Positions 42,934 through 51,681 of a stretch of DNA of 64,000 nucleotides are shown here, in pieces. The translations under genes and the position numbers were made by a program. The stretch spans positions 1,302,001 through 1,366,000 of the forward strand of contig CAXXSX010000002.1 in assembly GCA_963677165.2 (NCBI GenBank), in the 5' to 3' direction. The first letter of the stretch is position 1, and each line of letters begins with the position of its first letter. Origin of the DNA: JAFGXT01 sp963677165 (GTDB lineage Bacteria; Verrucomicrobiota; Lentisphaeria; Victivallales; SZUA-371). The notes below the pieces were generated by a model, which did not search any database, had not been told where the DNA came from, and worked only from the letters and a program-made list of their open reading frames with translations.

Positions 42934-43209
42934 CTAGTGATAATCCGTTATTTCCACTTGTTCTGCTCCATTATTCCAATAAAAGCATATTCTGTACTGT
43001 TGATTAATGCGGATAGAATATTGACCTGTCCGATCACCGGATAATGCTTCCAATCGATTGCCCGGAGGATTCCGCAAATCATCTATATTCTCTGCCGCAT
43101 GTAAAATTTCTAGCTTTCGCATTGCCTGTTTGGCAATAGAACCAAAACGTTTGCAGTTTTCTTCGTTCCATAACTTTTGGGTATACCTGCATTTAAAGCT
43201 CTTGATCAT
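42934..43209 (-). CDS. higB: HigB-type RelE-fold mRNA endonuclease toxin
   Basis: 91 residues. IKSFKCRYTQKLWNEENCKRFGSIAKQAMRKLEILHAAENIDDLRNPPGNRLEALSGDRTGQYSIRINQQYRICF matches HigB of the RelE superfamily, including the R-L-E-AL-G-R-GQ-S-R-N-Q-R-F pattern. Toxin first, antitoxin second is the usual higBA order. It would cut mRNA on the ribosome. Confidence 0.93.
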   Translation of the reverse strand: MIKSFKCRYTQKLWNEENCKRFGSIAKQAMRKLEILHAAENIDDLRNPPGNRLEALSGDRTGQYSIRINQQYRICFYWNNGAEQVEITDYH

Positions 43210-43360
43210 ATACGCCTTTGTCTTAATATGCTTTATTCATAATATATAACGCGAAACGTTAAACACAAGCAAAAAGGATATTTCCTAAGGCTGAATACAT
43301 TCTGTTTGTCTTTCATAATCAACTCATATATAGTATACAAAAGCAATTCGGGGAAATTCG

Positions 43361-43846
43361 ATGAAAACAAAAGTTCTCTTGAGTATAGGTGTTGCTGCAA
43401 TATTGCTGGCAATGCTATTAATGGTTTTTCTTTTTGATAAGAAGCAGTTTAAAATACCATTTAAAGATTACTCTCAAATCGAAGTTATCTATGCGCAAAT
43501 TACCTGCCTTAATAAAAGAATTGAGATATCTAAAGAAGAGCTAAAAAGTATTGCAGATAACCTTTGTTACAAAAAACATGATTGGCTGACAAATCAAGTT
43601 GATATAAATATTTTGGTTTTCATAAAAGGTCAGGAATATCCGTTGGCGGTTATGCTTACGGAATCAGGCTGGAACAGTCATTTGAAAGAAGGAGATGTCT
43701 TTGAATTTAAAGATAAAGAACTGGGGAAAAAACAATATCAAGACTTGTGGGATCGAGCAGAGAAATCAACCTCTTATCCCGAACCAAGACGATATAATGA
43801 TTATGATTCTCTTTATAAAAAAACAATCAGAGACTATTTATTATGA
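43361..43846 (+). CDS. membrane-anchored hypothetical protein
   Basis: 161 residues with one N-terminal membrane segment (LLSIGVAAILLAMLLMVFLF). The outside part has no recognised motif. ATG with a GGGGAA site 8 bases upstream. It is low in GC like the neighbouring higBA, and may belong to the same acquired stretch. Confidence 0.55.
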   Translation: MKTKVLLSIGVAAILLAMLLMVFLFDKKQFKIPFKDYSQIEVIYAQITCLNKRIEISKEELKSIADNLCYKKHDWLTNQVDINILVFIKGQEYPLAVMLTESGWNSHLKEGDVFEFKDKELGKKQYQDLWDRAEKSTSYPEPRRYNDYDSLYKKTIRDYLL

Positions 43847-43908
43847 ATTCTAAAACATCTATCCTTCAAATAACATAAAGAATAAATCGCGGAGCGATTT
43901 CGGCTGTC

Positions 43909-44025
43909 ATGGCGTTGATTTTATTGGATTCGGTACGAATCAATAAAATCAACGACATTTGTAACGCACCGGCATGTTGCCGGTCGCCTGCCTGGCGATA
44001 GAGGGCTAGTCTTGCGGCAATGAGC
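43909..44025. repeat. two structured repeats before dapB's 3' end
   Basis: First a long hairpin, 43909-43958: GTTGATTTTATTG against CAATAAAATCAAC inside the ATG(T/G)CGTT frame seen after the small-protein genes. Then a GACCGG-type repeat, 43965-44025: ACCGGCA/TGCCGGT plus the GATAGAGG...CAATGAGC tail, the second copy of 9491-9551. Confidence 0.6.
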
Positions 44026-44034
44026 AGTCCCCGC

Positions 44035-44838
44035 CTACTTTAAACCAAGAACATCCTGCATGTCGTAGAGGCCGTTGGCTTCTACGCCTGACAGGAAACG
44101 TACGGCTCTAAGCGCGCCTTTGGCAAAAGTATTACGGCTGGAAGCTTTGTGAGTTAGTTCGACGCGTTCGCCGTCGGTGGCATACATCACAGTGTGGTCG
44201 CCAACAACATCGCCGCCGCGCAGTGCATGCATACCGATTTCGCGTTTTGGACGTGCTCCGACCATGCCTTCGCGACCATGCGCCACGTTATCATTATAGG
44301 ACATTCCGGTAGCTTCGCAAACTTTTTCGCACAGAGTCACGGCGGTTCCGCTTGGTGCGTCTTTTTTCTGGTTGTGGTGCATTTCCACAATCTCGATATC
44401 GTAGTCTTCGCCGAGAATCTTAGCCACTTTGCCAACCAGGCTGAACAACAGGTTTACGCCTACACTCATGTTGGAGGCAAATACCAGTTTACCGCTCTGA
44501 CCGAGTTCCTTCAGTTTGGCTTTTCCGGCATCATCAAGAGCGGTTGTTCCAATAACCATTACACAGTTGTTTTTGACTGCCAGTTCGGCATTTTCAGTAA
44601 CACTGCCAGTACTGAAATCAATGATTGCGTCGGCATTTGCCAGCAGTGGTTCGAGTTCGGCGGTAATCTTTACTCCAGATTCCCCGGAGCCGGCCAGTAG
44701 TCCGGCGTCGTTGCCCAGTTCAGAGCTGCCGCTCCATTCGACGGCGCCCGCAAGTTCAAGGTCGTCTGACGCCATAATGTTTGATACGAGCATACGACCC
44801 ATACGTCCGGCCGCGCCAATAACGATTGTTTTGATCAT
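44035..44838 (-). CDS. dapB: 4-hydroxy-tetrahydrodipicolinate reductase
   Basis: 267 residues from ATG 44838, with GGAG 9 bases upstream; a TTG at 44853 would add five. Second enzyme of the lysine/diaminopimelate path after DapA, NAD(P)H dependent. The nucleotide motif VIGAAGRMGR, the catalytic EMHHNQKKDAPSGTA and the C-terminal GGDVVGDHTV are all intact. It stands alone. Confidence 0.95.
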   Translation of the reverse strand: MIKTIVIGAAGRMGRMLVSNIMASDDLELAGAVEWSGSSELGNDAGLLAGSGESGVKITAELEPLLANADAIIDFSTGSVTENAELAVKNNCVMVIGTTALDDAGKAKLKELGQSGKLVFASNMSVGVNLLFSLVGKVAKILGEDYDIEIVEMHHNQKKDAPSGTAVTLCEKVCEATGMSYNDNVAHGREGMVGARPKREIGMHALRGGDVVGDHTVMYATDGERVELTHKASSRNTFAKGALRAVRFLSGVEANGLYDMQDVLGLK

Positions 44839-44962
44839 GATATGTGTCTCCAAATATTAATTATATGTAATTCAAAGCATTTAATATAGACGTGATTACA
44901 GGCCCATGCAATTTTTTACGGTATAATCGGCTTATGAATCTCAATCAAAGCATAAAATTCGG

Positions 44963-44990
44963 TTGACTTTTCGCCTGACTGTCGTAAAGT
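44963..44990 (+). promoter_or_regulatory. promoter of the queDEC operon
   Basis: -35 TTGACT (44963-44968), 16-base spacer, -10 TAAAGT (44985-44990), 48 bases ahead of queD. I looked for a preQ1 riboswitch in the leader and did not see one. Confidence 0.45.
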
Positions 44991-45038
44991 TACCAGTACG
45001 AATAAATAAGATAAAAACAACATATTGAGGATATTATT

Positions 45039-45410
45039 ATGTATGAAGTAGATATTGAACGGTCGTTTTCCGCAGCGCACTGTCTGCGCGGCTATCAGGG
45101 AAACTGCTCGAATCTGCACGGACACAACTGGACCGTACAGGTTTATGTTCGGGCCGAAAAGCTCGATGAAGTGGGCATCTCCGTAGATTTCCGCAAACTT
45201 AAAGATGAAACGGAACAGCTGCTGGACGAGTTCGACCACACCAATATTTCTGAATTGAAGTATTTTAAAGACAGCAATCCGACTAGCGAACTGATCGCAA
45301 AAGTAATTTTTGATAAGATGTCTGAAAAACTTAACGACAACCGGGTAAAGGTCCATCGGGTTCGTGTCTGCGAATCCCCAGGTTCCGGCGCAACTTATTT
45401 CGGAGAATAA
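45039..45410 (+). CDS. queD: 6-carboxytetrahydropterin synthase
   Basis: 123 residues. It turns dihydroneopterin triphosphate into 6-carboxytetrahydropterin, the second step to preQ0 and queuosine. Zinc ligands are seen in SAAHCL and NLHGHNW, with a catalytic Cys in GNCSNLHG and the C-terminal VRVCESPGSGATY. First gene of queD-queE-queC; 5 bases separate it from queE. Confidence 0.95.
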   Translation: MYEVDIERSFSAAHCLRGYQGNCSNLHGHNWTVQVYVRAEKLDEVGISVDFRKLKDETEQLLDEFDHTNISELKYFKDSNPTSELIAKVIFDKMSEKLNDNRVKVHRVRVCESPGSGATYFGE

Positions 45411-45415
45411 TTTCA

Positions 45416-46075
45416 ATGTCCGATGGTATATTGACAGTGAATGAAAAATTTCTCAGCCTGCAGGGGGAATCCACCCATGCCGGACGGCTTTGCTATTTTA
45501 TCCGACTGGCCGGCTGTAATCTGTCGTGTCATTACTGCGATACCATTTACGCCCGCGATAACGCTGCCGGTACTCTGGAATCCATTGAATCACTGGTTGC
45601 TGCCGCAAAAGATTCCGGCAGTGAGCTGGTGGAGATCACCGGTGGGGAGCCGCTGATTTCAAAAGCCTGTCCCGATCTGTGCCAAGCGCTTATTGACGCC
45701 GGATTCGAGGTATTGATTGAAACCAACGGGTCGTTCGATATTTGTGAACTACCGCAGGGAGTTATCCGAATACTTGACTGTAAAACTCCTTCCAGCGGCG
45801 AATCGAATTTAATGTATACTGGAAACTACGCACATCTGACGGAGTGCGACGAAGTAAAGTTTGTAATATCCAACCGCAAGGATTATGAGTATTCATGTAA
45901 TATTATCGACCAGTATAAACTGTTGGCGAAAACGAAAAACTTGATATTCAGTCCAGCCTGGGAAACGATGCCACTAGACACCTTGGCGGAGTGGATGATC
46001 GAAGACCGGAGCCCGGCCCGAATGCAGCTCCAGATGCACAAATATATCTGGGGTCCCGATAAACAAGGAGTATGA
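45416..46075 (+). CDS. queE: 7-carboxy-7-deazaguanine synthase (radical SAM)
   Basis: 219 residues. Radical SAM enzyme that contracts the pterin ring to 7-carboxy-7-deazaguanine. N-terminal FLSLQGESTHAGRLCYFIRLAGCNLSCHYCDT carries the C-x3-C-x2-C cluster motif; EITGGEPL is the SAM-binding GGE motif. The stop overlaps a possible queC start (ATGA). Confidence 0.95.
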   Translation: MSDGILTVNEKFLSLQGESTHAGRLCYFIRLAGCNLSCHYCDTIYARDNAAGTLESIESLVAAAKDSGSELVEITGGEPLISKACPDLCQALIDAGFEVLIETNGSFDICELPQGVIRILDCKTPSSGESNLMYTGNYAHLTECDEVKFVISNRKDYEYSCNIIDQYKLLAKTKNLIFSPAWETMPLDTLAEWMIEDRSPARMQLQMHKYIWGPDKQGV

Positions 46076-46080
46076 CGATT

Positions 46081-46761
46081 ATGAATAATGCATCAAAAGC
46101 GGTAGTTTTACTCAGCGGCGGCCTTGATTCCGCTACCTGCCTGGCAATAGCGAAAGACAAAGGGTTCGATTGCTACGCCCTGAGCTTTGAATACGGACAG
46201 CGCCATAAAACCGAGCTTGAAAGTGCCCGGGAAATCGCGAAATTCATTGGAGTGACTGACCATGTGGCAATCAACATCGATCTGCGGCAGTGGGGTGGCT
46301 CCGCTTTGACCGACGATATCGACGTTCCAGATGCAGGCTCTACCGATGGCATACCGGTGACCTATGTACCTGCCCGCAATACGATTTTCCTGTCATTCGC
46401 TACCGGCTGGGCGGAAGTCCTCGGCGCGCGCGACATCTTTATCGGGGTCAATTCCATGGATTACTCCGGCTATCCGGACTGTCGTCCTGAGTTTATCACT
46501 TCGTTTGCGGAAACCGCACGCCTCGGCACCAAAGCCTGCGACGAAGGCTGGAAATTCAATATCCACGCTCCATTACAGTACCTGAAAAAATCCGAAATCA
46601 TCAAGCTTGGAACCGGCTTGGGCGTGGATTACTCCATTACTCACAGTTGTTACAATCCTGCACCCGACGGTAAGGCTTGCGGCAAATGCGACAGCTGCAA
46701 CCTTCGCCATCAGGGCTTCATCGAAGCTGGCATCCAGGATCCGACCATTTATTCCAAGTAA
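46081..46761 (+). CDS. queC: 7-cyano-7-deazaguanine synthase
   Basis: 226 residues. ATP-dependent conversion of carboxy-deazaguanine to preQ0. The PP-loop VLLSGGLDSATCLA and a C-terminal zinc site (CYNPAPDGKACGKCDSCNLR) are clear. ATG 46081 has AAGGAG 10 bases upstream; ATG 46072, which overlaps queE, is possible. QueF and Tgt are not in the window. Confidence 0.95.
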   Translation: MNNASKAVVLLSGGLDSATCLAIAKDKGFDCYALSFEYGQRHKTELESAREIAKFIGVTDHVAINIDLRQWGGSALTDDIDVPDAGSTDGIPVTYVPARNTIFLSFATGWAEVLGARDIFIGVNSMDYSGYPDCRPEFITSFAETARLGTKACDEGWKFNIHAPLQYLKKSEIIKLGTGLGVDYSITHSCYNPAPDGKACGKCDSCNLRHQGFIEAGIQDPTIYSK

Positions 46762-46921
46762 TAGACAGCTCATTCTTTGCTTCCGGTCTTGACCTTTAAA
46801 GCCTTGCGCATTAAATTCATTTTAATATAACAGAGCTGATTGCATAAGGGAAACCTCCCTTTCCCACAACTCTTAACTCTTAATTCTTAATTCTTAATTT
46901 ATTTGGATTGGGGTGATAAAA

Positions 46922-48352
46922 ATGGGGAATCCCAGAGGATTCATGGAAGTTGACCGGCGTGATCCCGGATACCGTCCGGTTGAGGAACGCGTCAAAGATT
47001 ATAAAGAGGTCGAATTGCGGTTGTCCGATGAAGACCTGAAAGAACAGGCTTCGCGTTGCATGGACTGCGGAATTCCATTCTGCCATGGCTGTGGTTGTCC
47101 GGTTGTTAATAATATTCCTGAATTCAATGACATGGTTTATCACGGGCGCTGGAGAGACGCGCTGGATATTCTGCTGTCCACCAATAATTTCCCTGAATTC
47201 ACCGGACGGATTTGTCCGGCTCCCTGCGAAACTGCCTGTACGGTCGGGATTGAAGGGGAACCCCCGGTAACGATTCGCCAAATCGAGCTGATGGTAATAG
47301 AGAAAGGGTTTGCCGAGGGCTGGATGGTGCCTTTCCCTCCGAAAGCCAGGACCGATAAAAAAGTTGCGGTTATCGGGTCGGGACCAGCAGGACTCGCTGC
47401 CGCGGACCAGTTGAATAAACTTGGACATATTGTGACCGTATGCGAAAAAGACAATGAGGCCGGCGGATTGCTGCGTTATGGGATTCCGGATTTTAAGCTG
47501 GACAAGGCAATTGTAAGACGTCGCATTGAATTAATGAAAGCCGAGGGCGTAAATTTTGATACCGGAATGGAAGCGGGAAAAGATATTTCCGGAAATTTCA
47601 TGCGTAAACGGTATGATGCGATCTGCCTGGCAAACGGTGCAAAAGCTCCGCGCGACCTGCCGGTTCCCGGCCGGGAACTACCAGGGATTCATTTTGCCAT
47701 GGAACTGCTGCACCAGCAAAACCGGCGTATTGCCGACGAACCAATAAATGAACCGGAAATTATCGCAAACGGCTGTCAGGTTCTGGTAATCGGCGGCGGA
47801 GATACCGGTTCGGATTGCGTGGGTACGTCAAAACGCCAGGGAGCCGAAAGCGTGACTCAGATTGAGATCATGCCGCAGCCGCCAAGACACCGTTCTTATA
47901 CGACTCCGTGGCCGCAGTGGCCGTATCGGCTCAGAACTTCGAGCAGTCACCTCGAAGGTTGCGAACGACTGTGGGATGTCATGACCAAAAGTTTTGAAGC
48001 CAATGAGTTTGGCAGGGTTGCAAAGGCGAATATGGTTAAAGTGAAATGGGAATTCGACGACATGGGCCGTCCGGTTAAATTTACGGAAGAGCCCGGATCG
48101 GAATTTACCATTGAAACGGATCTTGTATTGCTGGCAATGGGCTTTACCGGGCCAGTTAAAAACGGATTGATTGATGAGCTCGGACTGGAATTGGACCAAC
48201 GCGACAATGTGAAAGTCGACGAAAACTACATGACCAGCGTTGACGGCGTATTTGCCGCCGGCGACGTTGCGACCGGAGCCTCTCTGGTTGTTCGCGCAAT
48301 TGCTGCCGGACGTGATATGGCTGCAGCGGTCGATCGCTATCTTTCCACTTAA
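46922..48352 (+). CDS. gltD: glutamate synthase small subunit
   Basis: 476 residues. It is the FAD/NADPH-binding beta subunit that feeds electrons to the large subunit, which makes glutamate from glutamine and 2-oxoglutarate. An N-terminal domain with cysteine clusters (RCMDCGIPFCHGCGCP, then CPAPCETAC), an FAD motif VIGSGPAGLAAADQL, an NADPH motif VIGGGDTGSDCVG, and the C-terminal GVFAAGDVATGASLVV are intact. ATG 46922 has GGGGT 8 bases upstream. No gltB is adjacent. A TTCTTAATTC repeat lies upstream near 46880. Confidence 0.95.
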   Translation: MGNPRGFMEVDRRDPGYRPVEERVKDYKEVELRLSDEDLKEQASRCMDCGIPFCHGCGCPVVNNIPEFNDMVYHGRWRDALDILLSTNNFPEFTGRICPAPCETACTVGIEGEPPVTIRQIELMVIEKGFAEGWMVPFPPKARTDKKVAVIGSGPAGLAAADQLNKLGHIVTVCEKDNEAGGLLRYGIPDFKLDKAIVRRRIELMKAEGVNFDTGMEAGKDISGNFMRKRYDAICLANGAKAPRDLPVPGRELPGIHFAMELLHQQNRRIADEPINEPEIIANGCQVLVIGGGDTGSDCVGTSKRQGAESVTQIEIMPQPPRHRSYTTPWPQWPYRLRTSSSHLEGCERLWDVMTKSFEANEFGRVAKANMVKVKWEFDDMGRPVKFTEEPGSEFTIETDLVLLAMGFTGPVKNGLIDELGLELDQRDNVKVDENYMTSVDGVFAAGDVATGASLVVRAIAAGRDMAAAVDRYLST

Positions 48353-48422
48353 ATATTTTCGGTTACGCCGACCAAACGATTCCGCGCTGGTAGGTAATGT
48401 CGTTTGTTTTGCTGGAGGAAAT

Positions 48423-48722
48423 ATGAAAAATAAACATAAAAGGTTGATCATAACCGGGGCTTTTCTCATTTGTGGAATTCTAATGATATCAATGCTTCAA
48501 TTGCTTTTTCACAATCCACATTTTCACCATTTCGTTTCGGTCTGCTATTTTCTGAGCCTTCCTGCAATATTTTTCGGGCGCATAATAGATAGTTCTGGAC
48601 AGGAATTCCATTTAGCATTTATTGTTGCTTTGGTTGCTCAAACCATAATCTATGGAATATTCGGCTTCTTCCTTTCACTCATGATCTATCCCCCATGGAA
48701 AAAATCTAAAGAGAGATTATAG
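48423..48722 (+). CDS. small polytopic membrane protein, unknown
   Basis: 99 residues from ATG 48423, which has GGAGGA 4 bases upstream. Three hydrophobic segments (about 8-30, 36-52, 64-90) and a basic end. Not recognised. The short gap before it holds a fragment of the GTAATGTCGTTT repeat. Confidence 0.6.
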   Translation: MKNKHKRLIITGAFLICGILMISMLQLLFHNPHFHHFVSVCYFLSLPAIFFGRIIDSSGQEFHLAFIVALVAQTIIYGIFGFFLSLMIYPPWKKSKERL

Positions 48723-48773
48723 TAATAAATATAACTCATTGGAGATATTTTATTCAGATAATTTAAAAACTTT

Positions 48774-48998
48774 ACAATCATAGTTTTCACGTGATTATTG
48801 CGTGAATTTAATTTTCGTTCGTGTCCAAACTAAACCGCCAAATTTTATCCAAGACAACGAACAGGAAAACAACACCCTTGTGTATACTTGGGCGGTGTTT
48901 GCTTGTTGGTCTTGGAAGTCTTGGCGGACTTAGTTTGGCGGCAAGTACAACGCCGCCCTTTTCTTTTTTTAGGGCGGCAACTCACAAAGGGGGTTGTC
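48774..48998 (+). ncRNA. structured leader RNA of the small-protein element, copy C
   Basis: As copies A and B, but P1 is CCAAACTAA/TTAGTTTGG (48825-48833, 48930-48938) and P3 is TCCAAGAC/GTCTTGGA (48848-48855, 48909-48916). Both helices differ completely from copy A while P2 CCGCCAA/TTGGCGG, the GTATAC loop, P0 and the hairpin before the ribosome site are unchanged. In P5, CAGTGCCC of copies A and B is CAACACCC here, and AACACC can pair with GGTGTT. Confidence 0.82.
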
Positions 48999-49340
48999 AT
49001 GGCAATCAGGGAAATTATAGTACGTGACGGAGAAGTAGAAGTAAAAATGGATGGAGTTTTAACCGCAGAAGATTTAGAACGGGTGCAGGGTCAGATTTAC
49101 TACAACGAGGAATTTATCAAGCAACTCAACCGCCAGACATTCGACTTCTCAGAGATCACCGACAGTACACTGACTCATTCACAGATTTTTTATTTATCCG
49201 TAATGGATAATTCCGCTCTGCAAACCAATCCTAAACTGGAGTTGATTAAAATAGCATCATCCGATAAAATCATAGAGCTCTGCCACCACTGGCACGAAAA
49301 CTTGATTCGCCACGCCAATCTAAAGATTTTACAGAGGTGA
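48999..49340 (+). CDS. 113-residue repeated small protein, copy C (faintly STAS-like)
   Basis: The most divergent of the three copies, with changes concentrated in the last 25 residues (CHHWHENLIRHANLKILQR). Full length. ATG 48999 follows the same AAAGGGGG. The frame is also open upstream through the leader, but that is chance, since copies A and B are closed there. Confidence 0.8.
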   Translation: MAIREIIVRDGEVEVKMDGVLTAEDLERVQGQIYYNEEFIKQLNRQTFDFSEITDSTLTHSQIFYLSVMDNSALQTNPKLELIKIASSDKIIELCHHWHENLIRHANLKILQR

Positions 49341-49378
49341 TGGGAGATTTCGGCTATGCCGGCATGTGGTGGCAAGTA

Positions 49379-49425
49379 ATGTCGTTAATCTAGTAAAAAC
49401 AAGTTTTGCTTAAGATTAACGATAT
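49379..49425 (+). repeat. hairpin after the small protein, copy C
   Basis: ATGTCGTTAATCT (49379) pairs with AGATTAACGATAT (49413), with an inner AAAACAA/TTGTTTT-like part. One mismatch. Same relative place as in copies A and B. Confidence 0.65.
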
Positions 49426-49550
49426 GAGTGTCCGCCATAAATCGCTGCGTGAATCAAAATACCCGCTTGAATTTTCCTTTCAGCCAAATACTTTATTGAG
49501 TAGCTTTTATAAATAAACGTCATCCGTTATACGGATATGGGAATAGGGAT

Positions 49551-50810
49551 ATGAAATTCGAGCTTTATAATCTTGTCAGCCTTTTAGGTGTTGTTGCGTT
49601 CTGTGCTATTGCATGGATACTGAGTTCAAGCCGTAAAAATATCAAATGGAAAACCATTGGAATTGGGCTGGGCCTTCAATTTCTGTTTGCCGCGCTGGTA
49701 TTTATGGTTCCGGGCAGCAAAAGTATTTTCTGGTGGATCAGTAAACTGGTAAATGTTGTTCTAGACGCTTCATTTGAGGGTGTTGTTTTTGTATTTGGAA
49801 ATTTGACCGATACAAAAACTTATGGTGTAATTCTGGCGACCCAGATTCTGCCGCTGATTATCGTTTTTTCTTCGCTGATGGGAATTTTATACTATCTCAA
49901 AATCATTCCGTGGATCATCAAAATGCTGGCACGCTTCATCTTTAAAGTCCTGGGCACCAGCGGGGCAGAATCACTTTGCGCTGCCTCGAATATTTTTGTC
50001 GGTATCGAATCTTCCACTACCATCCGTCCATATATCCGTAAAATGACCCGCTCTGAACTTTTCCTGATTCTTACGGTAGGTATGTCTACGGTTGCATCGA
50101 GCGTGTTGGCGGTTTATGTGACGTTTCTTCGCGATCAGTTTCCGACCATTGCCGGACACCTGATCAGCGCTTCAATTCTATCGGTTCCAGCCTCGATCGT
50201 GATCTGCAAGCTCATGGAACCGGAAACCGGAAAGCCCAAAACCAGCAAGTGGAAAAAGGTAAAGCTTCATACTGACGATGATCCGAAATCATTGACTGAA
50301 TCGGCGATTGTCGGAGCGCAGAACGGCGCTAAATTAGCGGTGGGCGTAGGCGTTACCTTGATCGCGTTTGTAGGAATTCTGGGAATTGCCAAGATGTTTG
50401 TATTGTATGGAACCGGCAAACATTTTGAGCTGGAACAACTGCTTGGCTATATTTTTTATCCGTTTACCTGGCTGATGGGAGTCGGCTGCAACGATCTGTC
50501 AGCCGTTTCACAACTTCTCGGAATCCGACTGATTGAAACGGAAGTTCCGGCTTACCTTAAACTGGCAGAGATTTCGGCAACAATTGCTCCGCGAAGCCTG
50601 TTGATTGCCAGTTATGCCCTGTGTGGTTTCACGCATGTTGCATCGATGGCGATTTTTGTCGGCGGGATCGGCGCCCTGGCGCCGGAGAAGATGTCAGAAT
50701 TATCCAAGCTGGGCTTCAAGGCTTTGCTGGCGGCGACCTTGGTTACGATGATGACCGGAGCGGTTGCCGGACTGTTCTACTGCGGCTCTGGAATTCTTAC
50801 CGGAAGCTAA
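49551..50810 (+). CDS. nupC: concentrative nucleoside transporter
   Basis: 419 residues of the NupC/CNT family, an inner-membrane nucleoside:cation symporter. Seen are the family motifs GVVFVFGNL, QILPLIIVFSSLMGILYYLKI, TSGAESLCAASNIFVGIESSTTIRPYI and a GVGCNDLS loop, with about eight to ten membrane segments. ATG with a GGGATA site upstream. It stands alone. Confidence 0.9.
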   Translation: MKFELYNLVSLLGVVAFCAIAWILSSSRKNIKWKTIGIGLGLQFLFAALVFMVPGSKSIFWWISKLVNVVLDASFEGVVFVFGNLTDTKTYGVILATQILPLIIVFSSLMGILYYLKIIPWIIKMLARFIFKVLGTSGAESLCAASNIFVGIESSTTIRPYIRKMTRSELFLILTVGMSTVASSVLAVYVTFLRDQFPTIAGHLISASILSVPASIVICKLMEPETGKPKTSKWKKVKLHTDDDPKSLTESAIVGAQNGAKLAVGVGVTLIAFVGILGIAKMFVLYGTGKHFELEQLLGYIFYPFTWLMGVGCNDLSAVSQLLGIRLIETEVPAYLKLAEISATIAPRSLLIASYALCGFTHVASMAIFVGGIGALAPEKMSELSKLGFKALLAATLVTMMTGAVAGLFYCGSGILTGS

Positions 50811-50940
50811 TTTCTGCGCAAGACGTAAATTATTACTGGTTTATACCGATAATTTACTCTGTAATGTATTGAAATCAGCACAAATATGTACTATTAATAT
50901 ATTATACAGTGATGTTAATTGAACGAAGGGAGCGTGCCTA

Positions 50941-51453
50941 ATGGAAAACGAAGAATTCAGCAATATTCTCGAAGAACAGGGAGCCGGTTTTGAAGACGAT
51001 GCCATGAAAAACCGTTTTCTTACTTTCGAAGTCAGTAATGAGATTTACGGTATTGAAATTCTTTATGTCACCGAAATCGTTAGTATGCAGAAAGTAACAG
51101 AAGTTCCTGACGTTCCTGATTACATCAAGGGAGTTATCAATCTCCGCGGTCAGGTGATTCCGGTTATTGATGTTCGCGCCAGATTCAAGCTCGAACCGAA
51201 GGAATATGACGATCGTACTTGTGCCATTGTGGTTAATGTTGAGTCCGCCGTGATCGGCCTTATTGTCGATGCTGTGGATGAAGTGATGAATATTCCTGAA
51301 GACAATATTTCTCCGCCTCCGTCGATTTCAGACAGCCAGTCATGTCAGTTTATCAAGGGAATGGGTCGCATGGACAGTAATGTTATTATTCTGCTCAGTG
51401 TTGCCAAGCTCTTGAATGATGATGTTCTTGAGGATGTTGCCGCTAAAAACTGA
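50941..51453 (+). CDS. cheW: CheW-type chemotaxis coupling protein
   Basis: 170 residues. A single CheW domain: LTFEVSNEIYGIEILYVTEIVSMQKVTEVPDVPDYIKGVINLRGQVIPVIDVR and GLIVDAVDEVMNI. It would couple receptors to CheA in the cytoplasm. An acidic N-terminal 25 residues precedes the domain. No other chemotaxis gene is nearby. ATG with GAAGGGAG 9 bases upstream. Confidence 0.92.
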   Translation: MENEEFSNILEEQGAGFEDDAMKNRFLTFEVSNEIYGIEILYVTEIVSMQKVTEVPDVPDYIKGVINLRGQVIPVIDVRARFKLEPKEYDDRTCAIVVNVESAVIGLIVDAVDEVMNIPEDNISPPPSISDSQSCQFIKGMGRMDSNVIILLSVAKLLNDDVLEDVAAKN

Positions 51454-51491
51454 TAAATTCACGCTTCAGGTTAAATAATACAAATATTTAT

Positions 51492-51519
51492 GTCCGCCGT
51501 TTTCGGCGGACTTTTTTTT
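51492..51519 (+). terminator. strong terminator after cheW
   Basis: GTCCGCCG/CGGCGGAC with a TTTT loop, followed by eight T. Confidence 0.9.
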
Positions 51520-51616
51520 ATTATAAATTAGATCAAATTATATCATTAATTGTAGTATGTATCTTTTTTGTTTTTAGTTGTTTAAATTTAATTATTTGTT
51601 AATATTAGTATTGTTG

Positions 51617-51645
51617 TTGATTTGTAAATAAATCATTGATATAAT
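51617..51645 (+). promoter_or_regulatory. promoter/operator of the rhamnosidase operon
   Basis: -35 TTGATT (51617-51622), 17-base spacer, -10 TATAAT (51640-51645). The palindrome TGATTT-GTAAAT-AAATCA (51618-51635) runs from the -35 into the spacer, a repressor-type position. Confidence 0.65.
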
Positions 51646-51681
51646 ATATTTATAACAAAAAATGGAATTTGATATAAACAT

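Noticed and set aside
44860..45038. preQ1 riboswitch ahead of queD
   Set aside because: No H-type pseudoknot core or the usual conserved bases are visible.
48888..48998. N-terminal extension of the copy C protein
   Set aside because: It reads through the structured leader and is absent from copies A and B. The ATG at 48999 has the conserved ribosome site.
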